Source: Pseudoalteromonas rubra
GTDB taxonomy: Bacteria > Pseudomonadota > Gammaproteobacteria > Enterobacterales > Alteromonadaceae
Length of the DNA: 64,000 nucleotides
Direction: 5' to 3'
Assembly: GCF_000967655.1 (NCBI RefSeq)
Contig: NZ_JXYA01000042.1
Coordinates: 62,001-126,000, forward strand
Part shown: positions 26,880 through 37,547 of the stretch, piece by piece
Layout: every line of letters starts with the position of its first letter
Position numbering within the stretch: the first letter of the stretch is position 1
The notes under the pieces: generated by a model
Databases searched by the model: none
The model's input: only the letters and a program-made list of their open reading frames with translations
What the model was told of the DNA's origin: nothing
Position numbers and translations under genes: made by a program

Positions 26880-28964
26880 ATGTCGCACCCCAATTTAGCC
26901 CAGTACGCCATCACCGACCTCAAGGGAGTCGGCCCTAAGGCCGCAGAGCGGCTGGCCAAATTGGGAATCCGCAGTGTGCAGGACATGTTGTTTCACCTGC
27001 CATTGCGCTATGAAGACAGAGCCAGAACTTATCGTATCGCCGAGCTGATGCCACACCTTCATGTAAGTGTGGAGGGCGAAATTGAGCAGGCTAATATCAC
27101 CTTCGGCAAACGCCGTATGCTGGTGTGCCAGATAAACGATGGCACCGGCCGTATTACCCTGCGCTTTTTCAACTTCAGTGCAGCGCAAAAAAACGCCATG
27201 CAAAGCGGTAAAATCATGCGCTGTTTTGGTGAAGTGCGCCGTGGCCGGGTCGGCCTGGAAATGGCCCACCCAGAATACAGTATTCGCGATGAACTGAGTG
27301 ATACATCGCAAGGTGCCGATACCCTCACGCCGGTTTACCCGACCACGGAAGGGCTTAAACAACTGAGCATTCGTGCCATTGCCGAGCAGGCCGTTGCTTT
27401 GCTGCACAAATACGACATTGACGATCATTTGCCGCAGCAGTTCCGCCCCAATCAGCTGAGCTTAAAAGAGGCCCTGCTGACGCTCCACCAGCCACCTCAG
27501 AACGTAGCACTGGACCAGCTGGAGTTGGGACAACACCCGGCACAACAACGCCTGGCGTTTGAAGAATTACTGGCACAAAACCTTAGCCTGCTGCAACTCA
27601 GGCAGCAAGGCCAGGCCGTCAAGGCGGTATCACTGCCGCCCAATAATCTGTTAGAAACCGAATTTCTGGCTCAGCTGCCCTTTAAGCCTACCGCGGCCCA
27701 AAGCCGGGTGGTAGCCGAGATCAAAGGCGACTTACAACAGCCCTACCCTATGATGCGTCTGGTACAGGGTGATGTTGGCTCAGGTAAAACCCTGGTCGCA
27801 GCACTCAGTGCGCTGACCGCCATTGCCAAGGGCTACCAGGTGGCATTGATGGCACCAACGGAAATTTTATCCGAGCAGCACAACATTAATTTCCAGAACT
27901 GGTTTGCGACACTGGGTATTGAAGTGGTCTGGCTGGCAGGAAAAACCAAAGGGAAAGAGCGCGAGCGAGTACTGGAGCGCATCAGCTCAGGTCAGGCGCA
28001 AATGGTCGTGGGGACCCATGCGCTGTTTCAGGAGCAGGTGCAGTTTAGCAATCTGGCCCTGATCATCATTGATGAACAACACCGCTTTGGCGTTCATCAG
28101 CGCCTGTCCTTGCGTGAAAAGGGCAAGTTTAACGACTGCTATCCGCATCAGCTGGTTATGACGGCCACGCCAATCCCACGGACACTGGCCATGACTGCCT
28201 ATGCCGATCTGGAAACCTCGGTGATCGATGAGCTGCCACCAGGGCGCACTCCTATCACAACCGTTGCAGTTCCGGATACCCGCCGCGAAGAAGTGATTGA
28301 GCGAGTACGACGCGCCTGTATTGAGCAACAGCGACAGGTGTACTGGGTCTGTACTTTGGTTGATGAATCAGAAGCCTTGCAATGTCAGGCAGCCGAAGAC
28401 ACCGCAGAGCAGCTCACCAAAGCCCTGCCGGAGCTGAATATAGCCCTAGTTCATGGCCGTATGAAAGCGCAGGAAAAACAGCAGATCATGCAGGACTTTA
28501 AGCAGGCGCAAAGTCATGTACTGGTTGCAACGACTGTCATAGAGGTAGGCGTCGATGTGCCCAATGCCAGCCTGATCATTATAGAAAACCCGGAACGCCT
28601 GGGCCTGGCACAGCTACACCAGTTGCGTGGCCGGGTTGGCCGTGGCGACATCGCGTCGCATTGCCTGCTGCTTTATCATGCGCCTTTGTCAGCAACGGCA
28701 CAAAAACGGCTGGGCGTGCTGCGCGACAGTAATGATGGCTTTGTTATTGCCGAACGGGATCTGGAGATCCGTGGCCCAGGTGAAGTACTGGGCACTCGCC
28801 AGACCGGCCTGGCCGAGCTGAAGATTGCCGATCTGAGCCGCGACAAAGTACTACTGCCTCAGGTGCGCAGTCTTGCCTTCACTCTGCTGCAACAGCATCC
28901 TCAGGCAGTTGAGCCGCTGATCCAGCGCTGGCTGCCCAACCGCAGTGAATTTGCCATGGCTTAG
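26880..28964 (+). CDS. recG: ATP-dependent DNA helicase RecG
   Basis: RecG reverses stalled replication forks and processes branched recombination intermediates. The 694-residue protein has the N-terminal wedge/OB domain, including LPLRYEDR near 40. Walker A is GDVGSGKT at 297-304 and the DEQH box is at 398-401. The SF2 motifs TATPIPRTLA and QLRGRVGRG follow. It follows trmH by two bases, as in E. coli, where both belong to the spoT operon. Confidence 0.97.
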   Translation: MSHPNLAQYAITDLKGVGPKAAERLAKLGIRSVQDMLFHLPLRYEDRARTYRIAELMPHLHVSVEGEIEQANITFGKRRMLVCQINDGTGRITLRFFNFSAAQKNAMQSGKIMRCFGEVRRGRVGLEMAHPEYSIRDELSDTSQGADTLTPVYPTTEGLKQLSIRAIAEQAVALLHKYDIDDHLPQQFRPNQLSLKEALLTLHQPPQNVALDQLELGQHPAQQRLAFEELLAQNLSLLQLRQQGQAVKAVSLPPNNLLETEFLAQLPFKPTAAQSRVVAEIKGDLQQPYPMMRLVQGDVGSGKTLVAALSALTAIAKGYQVALMAPTEILSEQHNINFQNWFATLGIEVVWLAGKTKGKERERVLERISSGQAQMVVGTHALFQEQVQFSNLALIIIDEQHRFGVHQRLSLREKGKFNDCYPHQLVMTATPIPRTLAMTAYADLETSVIDELPPGRTPITTVAVPDTRREEVIERVRRACIEQQRQVYWVCTLVDESEALQCQAAEDTAEQLTKALPELNIALVHGRMKAQEKQQIMQDFKQAQSHVLVATTVIEVGVDVPNASLIIIENPERLGLAQLHQLRGRVGRGDIASHCLLLYHAPLSATAQKRLGVLRDSNDGFVIAERDLEIRGPGEVLGTRQTGLAELKIADLSRDKVLLPQVRSLAFTLLQQHPQAVEPLIQRWLPNRSEFAMA

Positions 28965-28982
28965 TCACGGATTAGCCATGGC

Positions 28983-29378
28983 TTATTTAAACATCTCTGA
29001 GCGTTCAATGACTTCAATCTGATAGCCGTCGGGATCGGCAATAAAGAAAAAGCGTGCTACCAGCGTATCGCCGTTGTAAAACGACTTAATTTCTTTGGGC
29101 TGATAACCCAGTGCCAGTGCCTTTGCATGCACTGGCGCTAACTCATCTACCACCACAGCAATATGACCATAGCCGTTACCTAGCTCATAGGGCTGCTCAG
29201 TGCCATGGTTCCAGGTCAATTCCAGTTCAAAGTCAGCCTCCTGGTTACCCAGGTAGACCAGGCTAAAATCATCAAACTCAATACGCCTGCGCTCGCCCAA
29301 CGCTAATACATCGTGATAAAATGTCAGGGATTTTTGCAAGTCCATTACCCTAACCATGCTGTGAATGAGTTTTGCCAT
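28983..29378 (-). CDS. gloA: Glyoxalase I-like VOC protein
   Basis: The 131-residue protein matches lactoylglutathione lyase, which converts the methylglyoxal-glutathione adduct. The four metal ligands are in place: His in LIHSMVRV, Glu in LELTWN, His in YGHIAVV and Glu in YQIEVIE. It starts at the ATG after AGAGGA; a TTG one codon earlier is possible. The ATG is only 14 bases from the divergent RHH gene. Other VOC enzymes share the fold, so the substrate is probable, not certain. Confidence 0.82.
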   Translation of the reverse strand: MAKLIHSMVRVMDLQKSLTFYHDVLALGERRRIEFDDFSLVYLGNQEADFELELTWNHGTEQPYELGNGYGHIAVVVDELAPVHAKALALGYQPKEIKSFYNGDTLVARFFFIADPDGYQIEVIERSEMFK

Positions 29379-29392
29379 CAAGGAGTCCTCTT
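29379..29392. promoter_or_regulatory. 14-base divergent gap with a shared ribosome-binding palindrome
   Basis: The whole interval between the two divergent ATG codons holds the near-palindrome AGGAGTCCT. The plus strand reads AAGGAG seven bases before the RHH start. The minus strand reads AGAGGA about seven bases before the gloA start. Both promoters must therefore lie inside the opposite coding sequence. Confidence 0.75.
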
Positions 29393-29668
29393 ATGTGTGA
29401 ATTATATGCCTCGGCCAATCCAGCCAGCTATGAGGTGATACGCCGCTCGATGCGTATCCAGGGGGCCGTAACCAGCCTGGCACTGGAGCGCCAGATCTGG
29501 GACCTGCTACAGGAGATAGCAACCGCAGAGCAGCTCAGCGTAGCTGAATTTGTCTCAACTCTGTATCAGGAAGTACTTGAACGTCAGGGCGAAGTAAAAA
29601 ACCTTGCCTCTTTGTTGCGGATCACCTGCTTAACCTACCTGGCCGATCATACGCGTAGTCGCAGCTAA
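29393..29668 (+). CDS. Ribbon-helix-helix domain protein
   Basis: The 91-residue protein starts MCELYASANPASYEVIRRSM, preceded by AAGGAG at good spacing; seven further in-frame codons upstream have no ribosome site. Residues 15-60 form a ribbon-helix-helix of the RHH_4 type (GAVTSLALERQIWDLLQEIA, then SVAEFVSTLYQEVLE). Such proteins bind DNA as dimers. With its start 14 bases from gloA, it could repress both genes, which is inference. Confidence 0.75.
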   Translation: MCELYASANPASYEVIRRSMRIQGAVTSLALERQIWDLLQEIATAEQLSVAEFVSTLYQEVLERQGEVKNLASLLRITCLTYLADHTRSRS

Positions 29669-29802
29669 GTAGGTAGTATCTGGCTACTACATTGATATTA
29701 GGCTTTTGCTTATTGCTAAAAGCCGATAAACTTATCTTTACTCATTCTTAGTAATCCTTTGAATTGTGTGAACTATTTAGGCACAAGGTATAGCGCTATC
29801 TT

Positions 29803-30486
29803 ATGAAATCTCATTTAGGCCGACGCGCATTTTCCAATATGGAGCTGTACACCCTGTTTAACGGCTACATTTATGGTGATGAAAAACAAAAGCGTGAACA
29901 GCCGAAGCACTGGCATTTTTGGTTGCCCGTGCTGGCATATTACACCGGTGCCTACAGTGACGAGATTGGCAATTTAACGCTTTCAGATATCAGCAAACAA
30001 GAGCAGGTTCACGGTTTTACCTTCCATACTCATGGTAAGTTACAGGCCCGCTTTGTGCCCATTCACCCTGCACTATGGCACGCTGGATTACAGGACTATC
30101 TGCACTTTGTAGAACAACAAGGCCACAGCCGGCTGATGTTTGATTTACCCGCTAAATCAGGCCGTTTCAGTGAAAAAGTCAGGATCTGGTTTTCCGGAGA
30201 AGGTGAACGACTGGGTTACTTACAAAAGTGTGGTCTGCCCAATGTCGACCAGCAAGGCATGAAAACTGCTATCAGCAGCCTGAGGCTGAACTTTGAACAG
30301 CAGATCCATATCTCGGCTATCCAGCAAGGCAACAAGGCCGCCATGCTATATTTGCTAGGGCTAAAGAATGATGGCCAGGTTCTCACTCAGCCCCAGTCAC
30401 ACCAGCTCAAACAGATCCTCACTCAGGTCAGGGTCATTAACCCCAACATCCACTGGCAGCGCTTTACGGAGCGTCATGGACACTAG
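29803..30486 (+). CDS. Tyrosine-recombinase-derived protein lacking catalytic residues
   Basis: The 227-residue protein resembles the catalytic domain of phage-type integrases. FWLPVLAYYTGAYSDEIGNL (39-58) matches the box I pattern, where active enzymes have TGAR-x-x-E; here Arg is Tyr51. VPIHPALWHAGLQDYL (85-100) matches the following strand and helix. The box II region reads ISSLRLNF (157-164) where H-x-x-R is expected, so the His is missing. No C-terminal catalytic Tyr context is clear. The N-terminal arm and core-binding domains are absent. It is probably a domesticated DNA-binding remnant or a decaying gene, though the frame is intact. Confidence 0.65.
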   Translation: MKSHLGRRAFSNMELYTLFNGYIYGDEKQKREQPKHWHFWLPVLAYYTGAYSDEIGNLTLSDISKQEQVHGFTFHTHGKLQARFVPIHPALWHAGLQDYLHFVEQQGHSRLMFDLPAKSGRFSEKVRIWFSGEGERLGYLQKCGLPNVDQQGMKTAISSLRLNFEQQIHISAIQQGNKAAMLYLLGLKNDGQVLTQPQSHQLKQILTQVRVINPNIHWQRFTERHGH

Positions 30487-30549
30487 GCATAACCTTTGCC
30501 CATATTAGTAATTTGCCCACGGATCTGTTGCTGTAAAAATCATGGCCAT

Positions 30550-30575
30550 AAAAAAGCCCGACATCATGCCGGGCT
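30550..30575 (-). terminator. Terminator of galU
   Basis: The AGCCCG/CGGGCT stem has further pairing inside and six T's on the minus strand, 25 bases after the galU stop. Confidence 0.8.
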
Positions 30576-30600
30576 GTTTATACCTAGATGGTGAGCATCA

Positions 30601-31476
30601 CTACAGTGACTTCACAAACTCACTAAACTCATTGCCAAGCTTCTCGTCGCGCATCGCATACTCAACGATGGCCTTCAGATAACCCAGCTTATCGCCGCAG
30701 TCATGCGCTCGGCCACTCATGTGGAATGCTTCAACAGTTTCACTCTCCATCAGCATATCAATTGCGTCGGTCAGTTGGATCTCACCACCGGCTCCAAGCG
30801 GTGTGCGCTCCAGGAGTGGCCAAATATTACGTGACAAGACATAACGACCCACCACTGCCAGGTTGGAAGGTGCCTGGTCAACCGGAGGCTTTTCAACCAT
30901 ATGCTTGATTGGCGCACTTTCACCAGGCTTGAGTTCTACTCCCTGGATATCTGCAATACCGTACTTATTGACGTCTTCCTGTGGCACGGGTTCCAGCATG
31001 ATCTGACTAAGCTTAGTCTCAGAAAATCGATGAACCATAGCTGCCAGGTTTTCCTTGCTCTGATCCGCCGTATACTCGTCCAGGATCACGTCAGGTAAAA
31101 CCACCACAAAGTCATCATCACCAACTATGGGCTTAGCACACATAACAGCGTGGCCTAACCCCTTCGCTTCACCCTGTCTTACATGCATGATAGTAACGCC
31201 ATCCGGACAGATTGAGCGAACTTCTTCAAGCAGTGTGCGCTTAACGCGCATTTCCAGCGTTGCTTCCAGCTCAAAACTGGTGTCAAAGTGGTTTTCAATG
31301 GCATTTTTTGACGAATGAGTGACTAAGACGATTTCGGAAATGCCCGCAGCTGCACACTCTTTCACTATATACTGAATAAGAGGTTTATCGACCAAAGGCA
31401 GCATCTCCTTGGGAATAGCCTTTGTCATAGGTAACATGCGCGTACCAAGTCCAGCGACGGGTATTACAGCTTTCAT
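30601..31476 (-). CDS. galU: UTP--glucose-1-phosphate uridylyltransferase
   Basis: GalU makes UDP-glucose for envelope polysaccharides. The 291-residue protein begins [20 protein letters not shown], holding the nucleotidyltransferase loop with Gly-x-Gly-T-R. It also has the VEKP motif and [12 protein letters not shown] for metal and nucleotide binding. Length matches the family. It is single-gene, with its own terminator. Confidence 0.95.
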   Translation of the reverse strand: MKAVIPVAGLGTRMLPMTKAIPKEMLPLVDKPLIQYIVKECAAAGISEIVLVTHSSKNAIENHFDTSFELEATLEMRVKRTLLEEVRSICPDGVTIMHVRQGEAKGLGHAVMCAKPIVGDDDFVVVLPDVILDEYTADQSKENLAAMVHRFSETKLSQIMLEPVPQEDVNKYGIADIQGVELKPGESAPIKHMVEKPPVDQAPSNLAVVGRYVLSRNIWPLLERTPLGAGGEIQLTDAIDMLMESETVEAFHMSGRAHDCGDKLGYLKAIVEYAMRDEKLGNEFSEFVKSL

Positions 31477-31610
31477 AGTTCATCCATTATTACATTGAGA
31501 TGGTGGAATATTTTCTCACCATATGAATATTCACGTGGCAGACTATTTTAATAGAATAAGCTGCCAGTGCAAGTTAAGTAACATGCCTTTCGTACAAAGA
31601 CATAAATAAA

Positions 31611-31642
31611 AAATGCCCGCACACACAAGGTGTCGGGCATTT
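31611..31642 (-). terminator. Terminator of the DUF3718 gene
   Basis: The AAATGCCCG/CGGGCATTT arms have an inner ACAC/GTGT pair and a T-run on the minus strand, 46 bases after the stop. Confidence 0.8.
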
Positions 31643-31688
31643 CTGGAAATATTTTATTGCTGTCAGATGCTAAGGTCTGTATGCGCTC

Positions 31689-32063
31689 TTAAAGGCCAGC
31701 ACGTTTCTTGATAGCTGCAATCAAAGCAGAACCACCGTGACCGTTGCTCTCGGCCCAAGCAATATCAGCACCGTCTGCTAGTGCACTTTTAGGCAAACTT
31801 TTGACGATAAATTCACCTGCATCTACCGCATTACTCGCGATGGCATGACGCAGCATGTTGTTGCCATTACATTGCACTGAGTCGTATACGTTACGGATTT
31901 TAACCCGAGAGCTCTTTAGTGTACTACGGATACGTCTTTTATCGTCAGCCGCAATGTACTCACACAAAGACACTGCTAACTGATCGTTCGCTTTGCTCGC
32001 AAAACTTACTGTTAACGCAGAAACGCCAAGACTCACACCAATAACTAAAGGAATTACTTTCAT
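31689..32063 (-). CDS. Exported DUF3718 family protein
   Basis: The 124-residue protein starts at the ATG (MKVIPLVIG), with AGGTGA six bases upstream. Two earlier codons (TTG, GTG) are less likely. It has an N-terminal signal peptide cleaved near SFASKA. The mature domain carries CEYIAADDKRRIRSTLKSSR and VQCNGNNMLRHAI, the two conserved cysteine regions of DUF3718, which probably form a disulfide in the periplasm. Such proteins are common in Alteromonadales and Vibrio; the function is unknown. Confidence 0.8.
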   Translation of the reverse strand: MKVIPLVIGVSLGVSALTVSFASKANDQLAVSLCEYIAADDKRRIRSTLKSSRVKIRNVYDSVQCNGNNMLRHAIASNAVDAGEFIVKSLPKSALADGADIAWAESNGHGGSALIAAIKKRAGL

Positions 32064-32140
32064 CACCAATCACCTAGTACTTTTTTCGTAAGAACAAACG
32101 CTCAATATTGTATCAACCAATACAATTGTTAGCAACAAAG

Positions 32141-32632
32141 TTATATTCCTTTATTTAGAGTTACGAACTTATAACTATACAAATTTTTCTCATCTGCTTC
32201 AAAAGCTTCGCACGCAACCTGGTGCCATTCTCCCACCTGAGTATGGTCCGGAAAGCGCGTGTCGCCTGAAACATCCAAGTCTATGTATGTTAAATAGAGC
32301 CTGTTACTTAAAGGTAGAAACTGTTCATAAATATTTCCACCTCCAATGATCATAACTTCTTCACATCCGTCCACCAAAACCAAAGCCTCGTGTGGAGATG
32401 AAACTACTTCAATACCCTCGGCGCTGTAATCTGGGTTGCGGCTGATCACAATATTGCGCCTGCCGGGGAGCGGGCGACCTATCGATTCAAATGTTTTACG
32501 CCCCATAATCACAGGTTTATTCAAGGTAACTGCTTTAAAATGTTTCAAGTCGGCCGGTAAATGCCAGGGCATGGCGTTATCATCGCCAATGATACGTCCA
32601 TTTGCCATTGCAGCAATCATTGATATTATCAC
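32141..32632 (-). CDS. folA: Dihydrofolate reductase
   Basis: FolA reduces dihydrofolate with NADPH. The start chosen is a GTG giving M-I-I-S-M-I-A-A, because GGAG lies six bases upstream and the length (163 residues) then fits E. coli FolA; another GTG four codons earlier exists. Conserved features are NAMPWHLPADL with the catalytic acid position, MGRKTFESIGRPLPGR for NADPH, and IGGGNIYEQFLP. It is flanked by terminators and stands alone. Confidence 0.93.
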   Translation of the reverse strand: MIISMIAAMANGRIIGDDNAMPWHLPADLKHFKAVTLNKPVIMGRKTFESIGRPLPGRRNIVISRNPDYSAEGIEVVSSPHEALVLVDGCEEVMIIGGGNIYEQFLPLSNRLYLTYIDLDVSGDTRFPDHTQVGEWHQVACEAFEADEKNLYSYKFVTLNKGI

Positions 32633-32660
32633 AACATACTCCACTCATACTTTTATACTA

Positions 32661-32683
32661 AAAAAGGGCCCAAGGCCCTTTTT
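32661..32683. terminator. Terminator of obgE
   Basis: The AAAAAGGGCC/GGCCCTTTTT arms have a short loop; the minus-strand T-run ends the obgE transcript before folA. Confidence 0.85.
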
Positions 32684-32722
32684 ATGCCAATCCGCTTCAG
32701 TGAGTTCTAATGCGGATTGCGC

Positions 32723-33901
<1,179 letters not shown>

Positions 33902-34031
33902 TCAGCACCTGCTATTATAGCAAGTTCATAGCGGCTTGATCAGCATGGTCAAATGCCTAACTACCGGTCTGTGGCGCGTATTTGACAGGAATAAGGTTAG
34001 AGCAAAATTCAGACTCTGCTCTATAAAAACA

Positions 34032-34057
34032 AAAAACCCCGCCTAAGCGGGGTTTTT
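34032..34057. terminator. Terminator of rplU-rpmA
   Basis: The AAAAACCCCGC/GCGGGGTTTTT stem with a CTAA loop lies 19 bases after the rpmA stop, with a T-run on both strands. Confidence 0.9.
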
Positions 34058-34075
34058 CAGTATTCTTTTTACCGA

Positions 34076-34333
34076 TTACTCAGCAATGATGCTAACGTAT
34101 TTACGGTTTAAAGGACCTTTCTGCTCAAAAACAACTTTACCGTCTGCTTTTGCGAAGATTGTGTGGTCTTTACCGATACCTGCGTTAGTACCAGCGTGGA
34201 ACTTAGTACCACGTTGACGAACAATGATGTTACCCGCAAGTACTGATTCGCCACCGAAACGCTTAACACCTAAGCGTTTACTTTCTGAATCGCGACCGTT
34301 ACGAGTACTACCAGCTGCCTTCTTATGTGCCAT
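34076..34333 (-). CDS. rpmA: 50S ribosomal protein L27
   Basis: The 85-residue basic protein starts [16 protein letters not shown], the conserved N-terminus that reaches the peptidyl transferase centre. It has [20 protein letters not shown]. It follows rplU after 18 bases in the usual operon and is ended by a strong terminator. Confidence 0.97.
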   Translation of the reverse strand: MAHKKAAGSTRNGRDSESKRLGVKRFGGESVLAGNIIVRQRGTKFHAGTNAGIGKDHTIFAKADGKVVFEQKGPLNRKYVSIIAE

Positions 34334-34352
34334 CTTTCTGTACCTCTAAAAA

Positions 34353-34664
34353 TTAAGCGCTAATGCCAGTGATTTTAACTTCAGTGAACCACTGACGGTG
34401 GCCCATCTGCTTGCGAGAATGCTTACGACGTCTAAATTTAACGATCTTAATTTTCTCGCCACGACCGTGAGATACAACCTCAGCTGTAATCTTACCACCG
34501 TTTACGAACGGCGCACCGATCTCGATTTTTTCACCATCAGCTACAAGAAGTACTGAATCAAATTCAATTGATGCACCAGTCTCAACGTCTAGTTTCTCTA
34601 GACGAATTGTTTGACCTTCAGTCACACGGTGCTGTTTACCACCACTTTGGAAAACCGCGTACAT
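34353..34664 (-). CDS. rplU: 50S ribosomal protein L21
   Basis: The 103-residue protein starts [14 protein letters not shown] and ends with the basic motif [16 protein letters not shown]. The open frame extends 17 codons further upstream, but homology and length set the start at 34664. It is first in rplU-rpmA and divergent from ispB, as in E. coli. An inverted repeat in its leader may matter for control. Confidence 0.97.
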   Translation of the reverse strand: MYAVFQSGGKQHRVTEGQTIRLEKLDVETGASIEFDSVLLVADGEKIEIGAPFVNGGKITAEVVSHGRGEKIKIVKFRRRKHSRKQMGHRQWFTEVKITGISA

Positions 34665-34715
34665 AATTAACTCCGTCTGTGCGCCCTCAAATCGACGCAA
34701 CTTAATATTCTTCAA

Positions 34716-34760
34716 TAGGGCGCGAAGTTTACGCTAATGTGCTACTTCGCGCAAGCCCTA
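34716..34760 (-). promoter_or_regulatory. Inverted repeat in the rplU leader
   Basis: TAGGGC and GCGAAG (34716-34727) pair with CTTCGC (34745-34750) and GCCCTA (34755-34760), with a small asymmetric bulge. It lies 52-96 bases upstream of the rplU start on the minus strand. It could be a leader hairpin for ribosomal protein autocontrol or part of an upstream terminator-like element. Confidence 0.4.
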
Positions 34761-35022
34761 GATCGCAAATAAATGAATAAAAAATAGCTAACTTGAGGGC
34801 GTAATAATATTTTCATTTATTCTAACGAAAAGGTGTGATAAGCCAAGCTCTTTTTTGCTTTTTACGCACAGGAATTGTGATCACAAACAGACCTAAAGAA
34901 CAAAAAACAAACAAAAGCACTGATTTTTTAACCTCTCTCACGGCAAGTTATCGAGTCGTGGTGATTTTTAATGTACACTGGCGACTCGAACATCCCTGAA
35001 TGAGGCTTTAGCTCGGAGCGTT

Positions 35023-35994
35023 ATGGATATCAAAGCGATCCAGAGATTGATTGAGCAAGACATGCTTGCCGTTAATCAACTTATCAGCGACCAAATGCAG
35101 TCTGACGTCGCACTGGTTAATCAACTTGGCTTATATATAGTCAATAGTGGCGGCAAACGGATCCGTCCTATGCTGGCACTTTTGGTTGCCAAAGCACTGG
35201 GCTACCAAGGCGATAAGCACATTACACTGGCGACTATCATCGAATTTATCCACACCGCCACCTTGTTGCATGACGATGTGGTCGATGAATCAGCTTTACG
35301 TCGTGGTGAGCCTACGGCTAATGCCGAGTTTGGTAACGCCGCCAGTGTTTTGGTTGGCGACTTTATATATACCCGCTCTTTTCAGTTGATGGTTGGGCTG
35401 GAAAATATGGAAGTGATGCAGATCCTGGCCGACGCAACCAATGTGATTGCTGAAGGTGAGGTGTTACAGCTGATGAACTGTAATGACCCGGACACCACAG
35501 AGCAAAGCTATATGCAGGTAATATATAGTAAAACAGCCAAGCTATTTGAAGCCGCTACTATGCTGCCAGCTGTTGTTTTGGAAAAGCCTGATGCAACAAA
35601 AGAAGCCCTCAAACTCTATGGTATGCACCTGGGCACAGCCTTTCAGTTGGTCGATGACGTCCTCGACTATAGTGCCAACGCGGAGCAACTGGGTAAAAAT
35701 ATTGGTGATGATTTAGCCGAAGGTAAGCCTACCCTGCCGCTAATCTACGCGATGCGCCACGGTAATGAAGCTCAGGTCATGCAGATCCGTGATGCTATCG
35801 CCAATGGTAACGGGCTTGATAACCTGACCGACATCCTGGCAACTCTTGAGCAGACGCAAGCGCTGGAACATACAATGGAGCGTGCCCGTCAAGAGTCACA
35901 AAAAGCGATTGAGCAACTTAGCACCTTACCCGAGTCAGAGTACAAAACGGCCCTGATCTCACTGGCTAAGCTGGCGGTTGACCGCAGTTACTAA
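35023..35994 (+). CDS. ispB: Octaprenyl diphosphate synthase
   Basis: IspB builds the ubiquinone/menaquinone side chain from farnesyl diphosphate and isopentenyl diphosphate. The 323-residue protein has the first aspartate-rich motif in LLHDDVVDES and the second in QLVDDVLDY. The lysine- and arginine-containing GGKRIRPML region is near residue 45. It is divergent from rplU and ends at a bidirectional terminator. Confidence 0.95.
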   Translation: MDIKAIQRLIEQDMLAVNQLISDQMQSDVALVNQLGLYIVNSGGKRIRPMLALLVAKALGYQGDKHITLATIIEFIHTATLLHDDVVDESALRRGEPTANAEFGNAASVLVGDFIYTRSFQLMVGLENMEVMQILADATNVIAEGEVLQLMNCNDPDTTEQSYMQVIYSKTAKLFEAATMLPAVVLEKPDATKEALKLYGMHLGTAFQLVDDVLDYSANAEQLGKNIGDDLAEGKPTLPLIYAMRHGNEAQVMQIRDAIANGNGLDNLTDILATLEQTQALEHTMERARQESQKAIEQLSTLPESEYKTALISLAKLAVDRSY

Positions 35995-36011
35995 CGCTGT
36001 ATACAGACATT

Positions 36012-36040
36012 AAAAAAGGCTGCAAACTGCAGCCTTTTTT
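36012..36040. terminator. Bidirectional terminator between ispB and yggX
   Basis: Thirteen-base arms (AAAAAAGGCTGCA and complement) enclose an AAC loop; T-runs on both strands serve both convergent transcripts. Confidence 0.9.
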
Positions 36041-36051
36041 AATTGGGGTGA

Positions 36052-36324
36052 TCACCCTTCTTTTGGGCGGTAACCTTCAATCTCAACATCTTTGCCTTCA
36101 AACAAGAAACCTACCATTTGCTCTTCAAGCTGCTGACGATGCTCAGGATCCATCATATTTAAGTGCTTCTCGTTGATCAGCATAGTCTGCTTATGCTGCC
36201 ACTGTTGCCACGCCTCTTTACTGATATTATTGAAGATGCGTTCGCCAACTTCTCCCGGATACAGCTGAAAATCAAGTCCGGGCGCTTCTTTTTGTAACTT
36301 TTGACAAAATACGGTACGTGCCAT
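36052..36324 (-). CDS. yggX: Iron-trafficking protein YggX
   Basis: The 90-residue protein begins [20 protein letters not shown] with the conserved Cys7 of the family. YggX helps protect iron-sulfur enzymes from oxidation and supports MutY. It lies 34 bases after mutY on the same strand, the same operon as in E. coli. This fits, since MutY carries a 4Fe-4S cluster. Confidence 0.95.
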   Translation of the reverse strand: MARTVFCQKLQKEAPGLDFQLYPGEVGERIFNNISKEAWQQWQHKQTMLINEKHLNMMDPEHRQQLEEQMVGFLFEGKDVEIEGYRPKEG

Positions 36325-36358
36325 CTCTTTACCCTCTTTAAATTCGTTGTGATTAAGT

Positions 36359-37417
36359 TTACCCCATTGCCTTTAAGACTTTAACCAACTTTTTAGTTGG
36401 TGCCGCTAAGCCTACCTCTGCTGGCTGTGCCAGTGCGTACCAAAGTAAAGGGTTATCGTGAACACAATCGGGGATCGCGCTTAGTTCGACAACGACCGGA
36501 GTGATAGTCAATTCAAAGTGGGTAAATATGTGGACAAATGGCGACAGCGTTTGCCGAGCGCCCGAAACCCCCTGCTGCGCCAAAAAGGTCTCAAGCTCTA
36601 TCAACTCACTAAACTCAAAGAAACCAAACAAGCCACCCCAAATGCCACTGCTGGGACGCTTTTCCATCAGTACTTTATCATCCGCACGAATGATTAAATG
36701 ATAAGCGGCTTTTTTGGGTTTAACTTTTTTCGGTTTAGAGTTTGGAAATTCCTTCACTCTGCCTTGTTGATATGCCTGACAGCGGCTGACCAAAGGGCAA
36801 GCCTCGCAGTCAAAGTTACTGCGACTGCACAGACTCGCCCCTAAATCCATCATCGCCTGGTTGTATTCAGATACACGATCTTTTGGTGTCAGCGCATCTG
36901 TAAGTGCCCACAATTCATTTTCGACCTTTTTAACGCCGTACCAGCCTTCCACCATAAAAAAGCGCGCCAGCACACGTTTTACATTTCCATCCAGGATTGG
37001 GTGAGGCTGACCCAGAGACAAAGAGAGCACGGCCCCTGCCGTAGAGCGGCCAATCCCAGGCAGCGCCATCACGGCTTCTAACGTTTGCGGAAATTTGCCC
37101 TGATATTCATCGCGCACAATTTTGGCAGTTTTATGTAAGTTACGCGCACGTGCGTAATAGCCAAGGCCGGTCCAGTGATGCAAGACTTCGTCTTCGGGTG
37201 CATCGGCCAGGTCAATTATGGTCGGGAAACGTGCCATAAAGCGCTCAAAATACGGGATCACAGTCACAACCTGAGTTTGCTGTAACATTACTTCAGACAC
37301 CCAAACTTTATAAGGGGTCTTTTCAAGTTGCCAGGGCAGCGTTTTACGTCCGTGTAACTGATACCAATCGACAACCTGCTTGGCAAACCACTGGGCTTGC
37401 TCATTATTTACTGTCAT
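36359..37417 (-). CDS. mutY: A/G-specific adenine DNA glycosylase MutY
   Basis: MutY removes adenine mispaired with 8-oxoguanine. In this 352-residue protein the catalytic acid is Glu42 (SEVMLQQTQ) and the helix-hairpin-helix is [10 protein letters not shown] at 119-128. The catalytic Asp is in ILDGNV near 143. The iron-sulfur cysteines are C197, C204, C207 and C213 (spacing 6-2-5). A C-terminal MutT-like domain follows from about 230. It is in an operon with yggX and divergent from trmB. Confidence 0.96.
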   Translation of the reverse strand: MTVNNEQAQWFAKQVVDWYQLHGRKTLPWQLEKTPYKVWVSEVMLQQTQVVTVIPYFERFMARFPTIIDLADAPEDEVLHHWTGLGYYARARNLHKTAKIVRDEYQGKFPQTLEAVMALPGIGRSTAGAVLSLSLGQPHPILDGNVKRVLARFFMVEGWYGVKKVENELWALTDALTPKDRVSEYNQAMMDLGASLCSRSNFDCEACPLVSRCQAYQQGRVKEFPNSKPKKVKPKKAAYHLIIRADDKVLMEKRPSSGIWGGLFGFFEFSELIELETFLAQQGVSGARQTLSPFVHIFTHFELTITPVVVELSAIPDCVHDNPLLWYALAQPAEVGLAAPTKKLVKVLKAMG

Positions 37418-37547
37418 TGCGAGACTCTGCTTTTACTTGCTAATACACGCGCCAGTGTATGAAGCTTTTTTCAAAGGTCAAGCTCTTGTACTTGGCGCTG
37501 CGAATAGCGATAATGTGCGCCCATTTTTTACACCGAAGATGAAGACC

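Noticed and set aside
28953-28982. GCCATGGC repeated around the convergent stop codons of recG and gloA
   Set aside because: Eight-base words only; possibly a weak shared terminator, but too little to call.
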